A DNA stretch of 64,000 bases from NCBI GenBank assembly GCA_009760885.1, contig CM019710.1, forward strand, positions 455,179-519,178. The letters run 5' to 3'. How positions within the stretch are numbered: position 1 is the first letter of the stretch; each line of letters begins with the position of its first letter. A program made the translations under genes and the position numbers. This stretch comes from Achatina immaculata. Its lineage: Eukaryota > Mollusca > Gastropoda > Stylommatophora > Achatinidae. This document shows positions 10,441 to 21,405 of the stretch, piece after piece. Under the pieces are notes generated by a model that had not been told where the DNA came from, ran no database searches, and worked only from the letters and a program-made list of their open reading frames with translations.

Positions 10441-11005
10441 ATGCTGAGGTACTTTGATAATCTAGATTGTTGTGAAGTTCTTCCCTAGTCTGTAACAGAG
10501 TTTCTTGTATACCGTTTCTGTCACTGTTTGCCTCTCCTTGAACCTGTTATTACTCCTCACAGAAGGTTTCTACCACACCACGTTCTGATAGCTTAGCAAA
10601 TATGATTTGATGGAGAAAGTAAATGGGCCTTCACATTGGGAAATATGATGTGATGGAAACAGTAAACGGGCCTTCACATAGGGAAGTAATTCGATAGAAA
10701 AGTTGAAAGAACTGACGTTGAGACATAGCAGGCAGGACACAAAAAAAGTTATTTTGTCATCTAAAACAATTCCTCAAAGTTGTTATCGAACTAGACATTG
10801 AAGAAATGACAAATACAAGGAAGATCAAGAGCACTGAAGAGCCTTTTAGAAACAGCAGGAAATGCTTCATGGCCGGTGTGGAGCATGGGACTTAGCTTAA
10901 TATGTGATACCAGTGTTTCGAGTAGCTGCCACGTGCTTCAAGATTCTATGTCTCCTGAGAGGTCGAGGTTCAAGTCGGGGAGCGGAAAAACAATAATAAA
11001 TAATC
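10441..11005. other. Mostly unassigned; possible tRNA-like SINE head near 10868-10990
   Basis: No gene seen. A duplicated phrase (AGTAAATGGGCCTTCACAT and AGTAAACGGGCCTTCACAT, near 10618 and 10661) is a diverged short tandem duplication. Near 10920-10985 a sequence resembling a pol III A/B-box pair ends in GGTCGAGGTTCAAGTCGGGGA, which fits a SINE head or an old tRNA fragment, but no SINE body follows. Confidence 0.35.
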
Positions 11006-11420
11006 AACTTACAGACCTCTGGACTCATGACTCATCAACTTACAGACCTCTGGACTCATGACTCATCAACTTACAGACCTCTGGACTCATGACTCATCAA
11101 CTTACAGACCTCTGGACTCATGACTCATCAACTTACAGACCTCTGGACTCATGACTCATCAACTTACAGACCTCTGGACTCATGACTCATCAACTTACAG
11201 ACCTCTGGACTCATGACTCATCAACTTACAGATCTCTGGACTCATGACTCATCGACTTACAGACCACTGGGACTCATGAATCAGCAACTTGTAGAACTCT
11301 GGAAGTCACGACCACTGGGAGTCATGACTCAACGATTTAAAGACCTCTGGAAGTCATGACTCAACGATTTAAAGACCTCTGGAAGTCATGACTCAACAAC
11401 CTTCAGACCTTTGGGAGTAT
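11006..11420. repeat. 31-bp minisatellite
   Basis: Nine or so near-identical 31-bp units (ACTTACAGACCTCTGGACTC ATGACTCATCA), followed by diverged units with AACGATTTAAAGACCTCTGG. The nearly identical left part is the younger expansion; the right part is an older, degenerating edge. Confidence 0.94.
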
Positions 11421-12139
11421 GTAACCTTCTATATGAAGTACTACTCTGACGCATTACGCAGAATGTGTCAGGATTTTAAAATACCGAAACACTTGTCTCT
11501 GTTGAACTAACGAGTTATATGGCTCTTTTGCTCTCTATAGTAGAAAGGTTCCTGCATGGAGTTCTTAACTATTCGGACACACAACTGTCATTCACTGAAC
11601 TTAGTTGTTAAATCAGTAAAAATCAAGAACCCACATTGCTACTATTAGCATGATTTAATATGCGATAATCGTTAGTGAAAAGAAAAGAAACTTCCCAGGA
11701 AGCAGTTGTGGACACGAGTCACGCCCCCAGTACCCTGTTGTCGACCCAGGTGAACGAAACAGATACCTGACACTGAAATCTAGGTAAAGCTGATACCACA
11801 AACGGAAAATGTCTACCTGGAGACCTACTGACACTTGAGCGCATTGCTCACGATTTGTCTTTACAAGAAAGGTAAAAAAAAAATATATGATGAGTCAGAA
11901 AGAGATCTGAAAGCCCACAGGATTTTGAAGTAGAAAAATGACTTGTTTATACATTTCCTCATAAGCCCGTACAGTGGACGAGGTTTGCAGGAACTCGTGA
12001 ACACTCCTGGTATATCGTCATAATCCTAAACATTAGCAAATAGAATTAATTCCGCTATCATACTTAAACTAACATAAAACGGAGATGTCTCTGAAGTAAG
12101 TAAACTTCCTGAAAGTTTAAATAACATCACCATTATTCT
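11421..12139. other. No feature recognised
   Basis: AT-rich, apparently unique sequence; no repeat match in the window and no plausible coding frame. Confidence 0.4.
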
Positions 12140-13155
12140 AATCATCATCATCATCATGTGCTCCTCCAGAATGAAGTTTGGCGGTAATACATCTCCAGTT
12201 TCCTCGCTCCCTCGCCTATAGGTGCCTTCACCCGGGCTGGATCTTGTCCACTCTCTTATGTTATCTTTCCACCCACTCTCTTATGTTATCTTTCCACCCA
12301 CTCTTTTATGTTATCTTTCCACCCACTCTCTTATGTTATCTTTCCACCCACTCTCCTATGTTATCTTTCCACCCACTCTCTTATGTTATCTTTCCACCCA
12401 CTCTCATCTTTCCACCCACTCTCTTATGTTAACTTTCCACCAACTCTCTTATGTTATCTTTCCACACACTCTCTTATGTTATCTTTCCACACACTCTCTT
12501 ATGTTATCTTTCCACCCACATTTCTCTCTACCTCTTGCTCTTTTCCCTGCCACCTCAACTTCTAGTGTGGTCTTCAGTATATTGTTATGTCTTCTGACGT
12601 GGTCAGAGTTTTGTTTTCCTTCCATCTTTATTTCTTTGAGAAGTTCACACTACAACACTGGGCTGTTCTAAAACTTGTGTTTACTTGTTCTTTTCATTCT
12701 CCATATTACATGACGTAATTTTCTGTACAACCACATTTCTGCTACATAAATCTTTCTCTCCATCTTTTTTTGCTCGAAGTCCAGGTTTCTGCTCCACACC
12801 CCCCCCCCCCCCCACACACACACACAAAACAGAGTAGATATAACATTTTACGCACTGAATTTTGTTATTATGAGCAGACTCCTTGATAACGCTGTCCTCA
12901 TAGTGTTGAACGCATGGATTGTCATTCTTATCTATTTCTTTATCTCCGTCTCACATCCTCAGTTAGTGTATACATCAGGTAGCAGTAGTTTGTCACGTGC
13001 TCCTTGTTTATGGTTATCTCCATCTGTGGCTTCTTGGCCACAATTACTTTTGTCTTCTTGATATTGATCTCGAGTCCCCCATTCTTGGCTTGTGCTGTGT
13101 GTGTCTCATCTATTCATTTCTGTAGGTTCCGTGTATTCCTCATCATCATCATCAT
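12140..13155 (-). mobile_element. Family D LINE remnant (RT thumb to C terminus), antisense
   Basis: Minus strand. The 5' part (about 13080-12990) reads E-W-G-x-x-I-N-I-K-K-T-K-V-like residues after frame correction, the segment just downstream of the RT YADD motif. The 3' part (12720-12530) matches 24165-24470 closely over TGTGGTCTTCAGTATATTGTTATG-like and CTTTGAGAAGTTC blocks. The 3' end borders (TCA)n at about 12146. Many frameshifts and a poly-C/(CA)n interruption at 12798-12828 make it a fossil. A 25-bp minisatellite has grown inside its C-terminal coding region. Confidence 0.7.
12238..12520. repeat. 25-bp minisatellite inside a LINE coding region
   Basis: About eleven copies of CACTCTCTTATGTTATCTTTCCACC. 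On the minus strand the unit reads G-W-K-D-N-I-R-E-W, the W-x-D-N-I-x-E-W motif found near the C terminus of many LINE RT proteins. The array therefore appears to be an in-place amplification of LINE codons. The period is not a multiple of three, so the LINE frame was lost. Confidence 0.9.
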
Positions 13156-14249
13156 GTGGAGTGTAACACTAACTGAAACTTTCATCCAGGCTGTAGCTGA
13201 TATACACACGCTACGCGTAAAGGCAACCAAAAAGCCTACAACATGCAGTGCTCTTCTGGTGGGGGTATAAAGCTCCTTCATGCCTGCCTAGATCTAAGCT
13301 TGAATGGATCTAAATACCTTTTGGTGGCTTTGTATGTGTATGTGGAAACTGCTGGGTTGGAGGAAGAAGGATTTGGGGGGTTTGGGGGGGGGTGGGTAAG
13401 GTTTTATCCTTACATCTGTACTCGAGTTCATTCAGACAAACATAACAGATGGGAGTTATAAGTTTGAATAATCAATTCCTTAAACAAAAAACAAAAACAA
13501 AAAAATCGTAGGCAAGATGAGAGCGGAAACAGGGCCGTGTAGTCGATATTTCGGCCATTATCCATAAAATATCGGGCTATAAGTTTGAGTATAGCTACCA
13601 CATTCCCCTCCCCCTCCCCCCCCCCCCAACAAAATCATCTTACGTTCTTTCTAATGTTCTTTATGATCTTTTCTACAAAGAAAAGAACGAACAGGCGTGT
13701 GCATGTGTGTGTGATTACGGCACTGTAACGTTTCAGATATGTGGATTTTAATACAAGCTAGGATACGATCAGCCCAGCCGCTTAAGACAACAAAGCCTCA
13801 ATTGATTCTCTTTTGATGGGACATTATTGATTTCAACCAGAAGAAGAGAAACAAAATGAACACGTTGGCAAAATTTGCTTGCTTTGATTACAGAGCAATG
13901 TCAGAACTGCTCGGATATCTTCAAGGAAGTCGGTATAGAACACAAACAAAAGCGATCATTAATTGTGAATTAGGTCAGTTTTATGGCACATAAATTATTT
14001 AACGTCTGTGTGGTGTGTTCCTGCGAAGTTTATTGATTTTTGTGTACTGACACATAAATAGGTTGTGTACTAGGTGGTCCTCTAAGAAACGTTGACATAC
14101 TTTCAGCCAGGTAAATAAACAGTCAGATTGGAAAAATGGAGGGACAGGTGTCCAGAGAAAACAAATGAAATTGGCACACACAAAAAAAACCAAAACGCGA
14201 TGATGAATATATTGTGTTTCTTTTTGGTGAAGCATTGAGAACGCTTTGC
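13156..14249. other. No feature recognised; G- and C-homopolymer runs
   Basis: Contains G-rich 13374-13396, C-rich 13604-13627 and a short A/CA-rich stretch near 13484-13505. Open frames on both strands lack recognisable domains. No repeat relationship noticed. Confidence 0.4.
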
Positions 14250-14610
14250 CCAGATGATTAGATTTGTGAAAGGTTCGATGGTTTATTGTGCAAATAATTT
14301 TAGATTTGCGAATAGTTGGATTGTTTATTGGGTAGGTGATTTCAGATTTCTGAATAGTTGGATTGTTAGTTGTGTAGATAATTTAAGATTTGTGAATAGC
14401 TGGTCATTTTTGTCATGTAAATGTGAATAGCTGGATGGTTTTATGAGTAGATGATTAGATTTCTGAATAGTTGAATTGTTCATTGTGTAGATGATTAGAT
14501 TTGTTAATAGTTGGATGGTTTATTAGGTAGATGATTTTAGATTTGTGAATAATTGTAGATGGCTCTTTGTGTAGATGATTACATTTGTGAATATTTGGAT
14601 GCAGTGCTCC
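14250..14610. repeat. Degenerate ~40-bp minisatellite
   Basis: About eight imperfect units containing AGATTTGTGAATAGTTGGAT, GGTTTATTGTGTAGATGAT and variants. Unit length varies through internal deletions, so the array is old. Confidence 0.85.
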
Positions 14611-15164
14611 AACATAACTATTTCTGTTGAAAACTATGGCCTGAATGGTCACTATTGTACCTTCATGAGGTCTGCCTTCTGCGCGTCTTAGTAGCTAGTC
14701 TAACTGCATTTTTGGCCCGAGATAAGTGGATAGATAATGGATTGATTGATGACTTTAAGGACAGCACAGTGCATTTGTAACTGTTATAAATAAATATAGA
14801 AAAGAGGTCTGAGATTCACTGCAGCCAACTTTCTCTGGCGAAATGGAAGCATACATGAACAAATTTCCTGCCTTGCCCATTAAAAACACAAATACTTCAA
14901 GCAAGGCTAGACATATGGATCATTAAATACGTGGATACGTTGATGGCGAGTATGGCAGCAGAAAGACAAAAAAATGGATTTCCAAAAATTGATATGTTAG
15001 GCTCAGTGTCAAATTCAGTATCATGCCCCTCTCCTCCTTCCATCCCAGATGAGCCTTACTTCAGGGGGAATCCAGGTCACCACTTCTCAAAGATCATCAG
15101 AAATAATGGTTTAGTTCAACTAAGGGAAAATAAATAGAATAAAAAACATAGAAATAATCTTCTT
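14611..15164. other. No feature recognised
   Basis: AT-rich sequence without domain-bearing open frames. The 68-codon frame at 14931-15137 has no known motif and is probably chance. Confidence 0.4.
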
Positions 15165-15545
15165 CTTCTTTGTCTCATTGCAACTGTGAGCTAGTGTTCC
15201 TTGAAGCCGATGCTATGAAGATGTCGCGGCTTAATATCAGGTCGGTTTTGGAGCTGATTATGGCAGCTATTTGTTCACCCCTCCAAGTAAAGCTAAAAAG
15301 CAGGGGGTGTGCATTACTTCTTAAGCAGACTCCACCACCATGAAGACTGTGGTTATTACCGCCCCGTTAGCTAGGTTGCTTGTTACTGGGGGGGGGGGGG
15401 TACCAACAAAAAGGTGGGACAGGGTCTTGGTCAGCTTTAGTTCGCCAACTCTAACGCTAGCATGTCAGCTTTAGTTAGCCAACTCTAACGTTAGCATGTC
15501 AGCTATGGGTTGCTGTCCTGCCAGGTAGAGTAGTGCCTTTGCCCT
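15165..15545 (+). mobile_element. Dispersed element with edge tandem repeat (copy 2)
   Basis: Plus-oriented copy of the element at 4808-5345 and 45655-46510. It starts with CTTGAAGCCGATGCTATGAAGATG (compare the complement of 46440-46460), then GGGTGTGCATTACTTCTTAAGCAGACTCCACCACCATG-like body, CGCCCCGTTAGCTAGG, a G run and GGTGGGACAGGGTCTTGGTCAGC. It ends in about two units of AGTTAGCCAACTCTAACGTT AGCATGTCAGCTTT. Those edge units are homologous to the 32-bp array units at 45655-46215. Confidence 0.65.
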
Positions 15546-16584
15546 CTATTAATAGAACCAGTAATTTGGTTTTCAAATTACGATTTTGGTGCATGTGTAC
15601 TCTGACTCGTTGAGTCAGATTGGAGTTCATGCATTTATGAGACTCTTGGCGTAACCATGCGGTAATTTACGTACAAAAACACACACACACACACATGTAA
15701 ATGACTTTTAAACTGCTGCAAAATGAAATATAAATGTAAGCATGTTTCACGCCGTTAAAGATTATAAGTGCTCATTTAAAGAGTATTTTTCGTTATATGT
15801 GCATTCATTTTCAACTGAATTTTGACTTCATACGTCCTTGTTTTTTTTTTCTTTTCTGTCTATGAAATCTGCTCAGTTCTTTTGTGTATCCACATTTCAA
15901 GGGCTTGAGTTGTATTCTACACTTTCTTATACAAAGCCATTTCCTCTGCACAATAGAGGAGTATGGAGTACTCAAAGGATTAAGGAAATGTCAGCCTCAG
16001 TTGCATAGCTGTGTCTGCCGAAGTATTCTTTTTTCTTCCACTGTGCATGTTTCAACTATTCTATCTGTATGGTAATTTCAGTTTATTTTTACCATCATAA
16101 AACATCTCATTGTTCAGCAAATGGAATAAGATGCGTGTGCACGTGCTCACTTCAGCGAATGTAGCTCGATGACTAATGCGCAGAGCTGAACGGGCCAAAG
16201 GGCACTTTGTTGTCAAGACCTGCCCCCTTGTGCGCTCAGAAACCGTACCAACGTCCCCAATGCCGGTTTTTGAAAAGTTCGCTCTTTATTTGTAACACAC
16301 CTCATATTTATCTCGACCATTTAAGATCGAAACGAGCAGTAAAATAATAGTTTTTTTTTCTTGATGTAAAGACTTGTCTAGAAAGTCACTACTCAACAAA
16401 TTCATTTTGAAGAAATAAACACGAGAAAGTAACATTGTTTCTTGAACTGCTTGAGCGTTTAAGTAGGAAGTACTACCACCTTGAAATTACACCAGAGGAC
16501 TGTATACATCTGTTCTATCCTTCAGAGATGTAGAGGCATAAAAGACGACATAAGTCTTCAAGATAGTGCAAACTGATTGGAGCT
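15546..16584. other. No feature recognised
   Basis: Contains a short (AC)n at 15679-15695 and T-rich runs near 15840 and 16352. No gene or repeat match seen; the frame at 15884-16075 has no domain. Confidence 0.4.
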
Positions 16585-17062
16585 TTTATTGCATAGGCAA
16601 TGAAAAATAACTGAATTTTATAATCCAAAGAAAAAGTAAAGAAATTTTATATTTTCGAAAAGAAAATAACTAAATGTTATGTAAAAAGAAAATACAAAAA
16701 ATGTATATAGTCAAAAGGAAATAAATTCCATAAAGACAAAGTAAAAATAACTAAATGTTATATAGTGCAAGAGAAAATAACTAAATTTTGTATAGCTTAA
16801 TGCACAATAACTAAATTTTATAAAGCCAAAGAGAAATGACTAAATTTTATATAGACAAGAGAGAAAATAACAAAATGTTAAATAGTCACAGGAGAAATAA
16901 ATTGTATAAACCCACAGTAAAAACAACTAAATTGTATATACCCCAATAGACAATAAATAAATTTTGCAAAAGCTAAACGGAAAATAACTAAATGTTATAC
17001 AGCCAAAAGAAAAATAACAAAATTATATATGGTCCAAGAGAAAGTAAAATTTTGCATACTCA
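16585..17062. repeat. ~30-bp AT-rich minisatellite, left part
   Basis: Degenerate units of about 30 bp (AAATAACTAAATTTTATATAG CCAAAGAG). The array resumes at 17640-18112 with the same unit. The interruption is a LINE insertion, so this was one array of about 950 bp. Confidence 0.9.
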
Positions 17063-17067
17063 CATCA

Positions 17068-17505
17068 ATCAATCAAGTGCCGTTGCCGAGTGGCGTAGGA
17101 GATCATTTCTCTCCACAATTCCCTGTCTTTAGACTTGATTATGAGATATGCCGGTGACTTTCTTCCTAGCCACACTGACAGCCCATCCAGTAACTTCTCT
17201 CTCTGTCTTCCTCATTCTCTTCTTCCTTAAATTTTCCCAGTTGGCACAATGTGTTCCAATTTTCCTCTTCCCAGAAAATGTCCTACAAATCTCGCTTGTC
17301 TGCCTCTGGTCTTTGCTATAATTTACTTTTCAACTCCAGCGTCTCTTAAGACTTCTTCGTTAATTTTCTTGGCTCTCCATGGTACCTTCAACATCATTCT
17401 TATGAACCACATTTCCATGGCCTCCATTTCTCGCTGTACTCTCTTATTCGTGGACCGTGCTTCACATCCATAAAACAAAATATAGGAATATATAACGCCA
17501 GGAAT
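17068..17505 (-). mobile_element. Family C LINE 3' part inserted in the ~30-bp array
   Basis: Minus-strand copy of the LINE at 8697-9190. The tail (ATCA)n sits at the left edge (17068-17078), followed by the complement of the TRHL end, the GRRDRGR-equivalent segment and EMWFIRMMLKVPWRAKKINEEVL. Its upstream end reads through the PILFYG segment at about 17480. It disrupts the minisatellite; possible flanking duplication CATACTCACA (17052-17061) and TATACTCCA (17646-17654) is imperfect. Confidence 0.82.
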
Positions 17506-17630
17506 ATCAACTGGGGGGGGGGGGTATAACCTTAACAACTTAAGATATGCAGACAACACAGTTCTGATTACGAAAAGTGAAGGGGAGCTACAGGCTCTTC
17601 TGGACATCGAGGTTCGTGAAAGTAAAAGTA
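17506..17630 (+). mobile_element. Inverted RT-motif fragment of the same LINE
   Basis: Plus strand reads G-Y-N-L-N-N-L-R-Y-A-D-N-T-V-L-I-T followed by E-L-Q-A-L-L-D. This is the RT active-site region (YADD in active enzymes; the last Asp is Asn here). It lies in the opposite orientation to the abutting 3' part, as expected for a 5' inversion formed by twin priming during retrotransposition. A G run marks the junction. Confidence 0.7.
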
Positions 17631-17639
17631 AAGTTCTCA

Positions 17640-18112
17640 GCCGGAATATACTCCAAAGGAAAATACATGTTATAAAACAAAAGAAAGAAGATTAAATTTT
17701 ATATAGCTAAAGAAGGTAATCCTGTCATGCCTTAGAGGCACATAGGGGTATGGCGTTAGTGCAATAACTAAATTTTAAATAGCAAAAGGAAAAATAACTG
17801 AATTTTATATAACCTAATTGAAATTAACAAAAATTTATAGAGCCAAAGGGAATATAATCAAATTGTGTATAGCCAAAGAGAAAATAACTAAGTTTATATA
17901 GCTAAAGAGATAATAATTAAATTGTATATAGCAAAAGGAAAAAGTGACTAAATTGTATATAGCATAATTGAAAATAAGAAAACTTTATAGAGCCAATGGA
18001 AAATAACTAAATTTTCTATAGCCAAAGGGAAAATAACTAAAGTGTATATAGCCAAAGAGATAATAACTAAATGTGTTATATAGCAAAGGAAAAATAACTA
18101 AATTTTGTCAGT
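17640..18112. repeat. ~30-bp AT-rich minisatellite, right part, with SINE-end fragment
   Basis: Continuation of the array at 16585-17062. At 17722-17757 a short block (CATGCCTTAGAGGCACATAG GGGTATGGCGTTAGTGC) interrupts it. This is the complement of the terminal block of the SINE family (GTGCCTCTAAGAAATGG-like in other copies), so a SINE 3' fragment also landed in the array. Confidence 0.88.
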
Positions 18113-18119
18113 CTAAACA

Positions 18120-19870
18120 CACACTTAGAGGGGGATAAAGCAGGGACAAAAAAAAAATCTCTTTCTGTACTGATCTTGGGTTGATGTTTTCTCATCTTGT
18201 ATATTCCAGTCTGCAGCAAAAGCAAGCACTGGGCTGAAAAAAGCAAATAGAAAAGCATGGATATCAGAAAACACATGGAAGTACATACATGAAAGACGAG
18301 CAGCCAAATTAGACATGTTGAATGTAAAGACAGATCTTTAAAAAGATTTGCAAAAGCAACGTACAAAGAACTAGACAGTAAAACGTTCAGCTAGAAGATA
18401 TAAAAGAGAATACGTGGACAGTATGGCGAAAGAGGCAGAGAAAGCAGTAAAAACAGGAAATATCAAAACTTTATATAAAATACAAAAGAGGCTGACGCGA
18501 ACTATTATATCTAAAGAAAGACCAATCTTTAGCAAAACTGGCACCCTATTGACATCAAATAAAGACCAAAAGCAAAGATGAGCCGAACACTTCCAAGAAA
18601 TACTTAGTAAACCACACCCAAAAGAATTGTTAAACCTTGAAATCGACTTACCAATCCACACATAAATGTCAACCTAGATGAAATTACATTGCATGAAATT
18701 GAAACAGCAGTGAACTTAAAGGCTAACACCAAAGCTGCAGGTGAAGATGAAATAACGGCCGACATGTTAAAAGCTATTAACAGTGACAACATGAGCCAAC
18801 TACAGAGAATGTCTAATAAAATTTGGAAAGAAGAAAATGCCCCTTCCAAATGTAAAAAAAAACAACGTTAGTGACTGCAGGAATTAGAGAGAAGTAACCT
18901 TACTCTCATCCTTATCAATGAATGTTAGAAAAAGAGTCCTAAAATGCTATATTGAACCTATCTTGTTATATGGAAGTGAATCATGGACAATAGGCAAGTC
19001 TGCACAAAAATCATTGGAAGCAGCAGAAATGTGGTTTATTAGAAGAATGTTGCGAATCCCATGGACAGCAAAAATAACTAATGAAGAATGTAGGAGAAGA
19101 GCTGGAGAGACAAAAAACCTTGTCAAAAAGATAAGAGAGAGACAATGTACTTTCATAGGACATGCAATGAGAAGAGGGGGAATTGAAAATATTATAACAA
19201 CAGGAAAAATAGAAGGAAGAAGATCAAGAGGAAGACCAAGAGAAATGATACTGGACAGTGTGACAGGATGGTGTGAGAGGAGATCACCAACTGAGCTGAT
19301 GGCCTGCATGAAGGATCGCTTACTCTGGAGAAGCATAATAGCCAACGCCAGTCGGCACGGCACATGATGATGATGATGATGAACCTTACTCTCAGTTGTG
19401 TCAAAAGTATTTTACAAATGTCGTTATAAATAGAATTAAAGATACTGAGGATACTGTAATGAGAGAACAAGCGGATTTCGAAAAGGGAGAAGCTGTCTCG
19501 ACCAGATCTTTACTCTAAGAATAATACTTGAAGAACATATTGAAAAGCAAATACCATTATTCCTGAACTTCACAGGCTTTAAAAAAAGGCATTTGATAGC
19601 ATACACAGAGATTCATTGTGGAGAATTGTAAGAATATATGGAATACCATTAAAAAATTGTCAATATAATTAAGGATATCCCAAAACATGCTATCAAGTGG
19701 AACACAACAAGCCGAAGAAAAAGAGGTCAGCCACGTGAAACTCTAAAGAGGGCCATGTTAGTAGGCATAAAATCTCTTTATCAGGTTGGAACAACTCGTT
19801 GCAAACAGGAAAACTTGGGAAACTACCATGCAAGCCTATTCAAAACTCGTTGGAGTTGCACGTAAAATGG
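18120..19870 (+). mobile_element. Family E LINE, internally deleted, interrupted by family A
   Basis: Plus strand. The 18230-18680 part gives linker sequence (R-R-A-A-K-L-D, E-Y-V-D-S-M-A-K-E-A-E-K-A). 18689-18871 gives K-A-A-G-E-D-E-I-T-A-D-M-L-K-A, an N-terminal RT motif. After the insertion at 18909-19381 the sequence resumes with T-L-L-S-V-V-S-K-V-F, GFRKGRSCLDQIFTLR, FTGFKKAFDSIHRDSLW (RT motif A region) and Y-G-I-P. It then jumps at about 19680 straight to the C-terminal R-R-K-R-G-Q-P-R-E-T-L-K-R, so the YADD and thumb regions are deleted. Related 3' copies lie at 42838-43250 and 44851-45560. Stops and frameshifts make it inactive. Confidence 0.8.
18909..19381 (+). mobile_element. Family A LINE 3' end nested in family E, 13-bp TSD
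   Basis: 473-bp 5'-truncated insertion. Its frame 18918-19367 (149 codons) is intact: [48 protein letters not shown] and ASRHGT at the end. It terminates in CAGTCGGCACGGCACA and (TGA)5. The target duplication AACCTTACTCTCA is present at 18896-18908 and 19382-19394, and removing the insert restores the family E reading T-L-L-S-V-V. At the W-T-A-K-I-T position it keeps GCAAAAATA, unlike the frameshifted copies at 47402 and 56394. Confidence 0.92.
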
Positions 19871-20301
19871 TTCTTCTGCACTACCGTGTTTTCTTTCCCT
19901 TCATGCAATTATCTCCCCTCCTTGTGTTGGTTACCTGCTCTTTGCAGTTGTTAACATAGGGGCGCAAAATCACGTTAAAATCACAGACAACGTGAAGAGA
20001 AAACACGATACATTGTTTTCTTTGGCAATTATTTGTACTTTCTCTTTCCATGTTCGTGATATAGCATTGAGGATCCAGCAGATCGATGAGTGCTATCAAT
20101 CGATATTTTCATGCAATGTCACCGATACACGCTACAAGACAGCTCTGATTGCATGTACTCGCACAAAGCCACGGACTTTAGAGGGCGGTATCGATGTTTT
20201 GGAGTGCTCACTGATGAAGCTCTGTTTTCAAGCAATGATGGAAAATGAAATGTTGAATTCTAGCGGTCGTTTCTTTTTTTTTTCAACAGCGTGCTAAAAG
20301 T
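19871..20301. other. No gene recognised; short imperfect inverted repeat
   Basis: CGTGTTTTCTTTCCCTTCATG (about 19887) and CGTGAAGAGAAAACACGATA (about 19990) are imperfect inverted partners. The 101-codon plus frame 19992-20297 has no recognised domain. Confidence 0.35.
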
Positions 20302-20842
20302 TTGTGCGAAGAGGGAGCATTGAGTAAGAGAGCGCCGGGTCAGGTCATACCAATGGACATTAGCGGGACTTTAACGAAGCTCGATCAGGCCAGACCAGTG
20401 AGAGTTAGCGAGGCATTAACGAAGCTCGGTCAGGCCATACCAGTGGACATTAGCGGGACTTTAGCGAAGCTCGGTCAGGCCATACCAGTGGACGTTAGCG
20501 AGGCTAGGGAAGTTCGGTCAGGCCATACCAGTGGACGTTAGCGGGACTTTAGTTAAGCTCGGTCAGGCCATACCAGTGGACATTAACGGGACTTTAAATA
20601 AGCTCGGGCAGGCCATAACAGTGGACATTAGAGGGACTTTAGTTAAGCTCGGTCAGGCCATACCAGTGGACATTAGCAGGACTTTAGTTAAGCTCGGTCA
20701 GGCCATACCAGTGGACGTTAGCGGGACTTTAGGGAAGTTCGGTCAGGCCATACCAGTGGACGTTAGTGGGACTTTAGTTAAGCTCGGTCAGGCCATACCA
20801 GTGGACATTAGCGGGACTTTAGCCAGGTTGATGGAGAAGTAA
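20302..20842 (+). repeat. 45-bp minisatellite, codon-compatible
   Basis: About eleven units of 45 bp (GTCAGGCCATACCAGTGGAC GTTAGCGGGACTTTAGTTAA GCTCG). Two overlapping open frames (20302-20541 and 20531-20842), separated by one frameshift, would give 15-residue repeats of the form GQAIPVDVSGTLVKL. The period is a multiple of three, so the open frame may be a by-product. No signal peptide or known repeat domain is recognised, and I do not claim a protein. Confidence 0.85.
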
Positions 20843-20929
20843 ACTGGGACAAATGAAGAAAATGAGTGTGTGAGATTTTTTAGTTTTTCAGTAAATGCCG
20901 CACCAGCACTTAACATGTCACCAGGGTTA

Positions 20930-21405
20930 TCATGTAGGAATGTTATCATGTAGGAATGTTATCATGTAGGAATGTTATCATGTAGGAAAGTTATCATGTA
21001 GGAATGTTATCATGTAGGAAAGTTATCATGTAGGAATGTTATCATGTAGGAATGTTATCATGTAGGAATGTTATCATGTAGGAAAGTTATCATGTAGGAA
21101 TGTTATCATGTAGGAAAGTTATCATGTAGGAATGTTATCATGTAGGAAAGCTATCATGTAGGAATGTTATCATGTAGGAATGTTATCATGTAGGAAAGTT
21201 ATCATGTAGGAAAGTTATCATGTAGGAATGTTATCATGTAGGAATGTTATCATGTAGGAAAGTTATCATGTAGGAATGTTATCATGTAGGAATGTTATCA
21301 TGTAGGAAAGTTATCATGTAGGAATGTTATCATGTAGGAATGTTATCATGTAGGAAAGTTATCATGTAGGAATGTTATCATGTAGGAATATTATCATGTG
21401 GTGCA
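20930..21405. repeat. 16-bp minisatellite
   Basis: About 29 copies of GTTATCATGTAGGAAT with a single frequent variant (GAAAG for GAATG). Very homogeneous, so recently expanded or homogenised. Confidence 0.96.

Noticed and set aside
13374..13396. G-quadruplex regulatory element
   Set aside because: It is a G run with few breaks, like others here (27996-28010, 42152, 44165); nothing ties it to a promoter.
20930..21405. Possible CRISPR-like array (regular short repeats)
   Set aside because: Repeats are contiguous 16-mers without unique spacers; the setting is eukaryotic and no cas-like gene is present. The same applies to the 32-bp arrays at 45655 and 46838.
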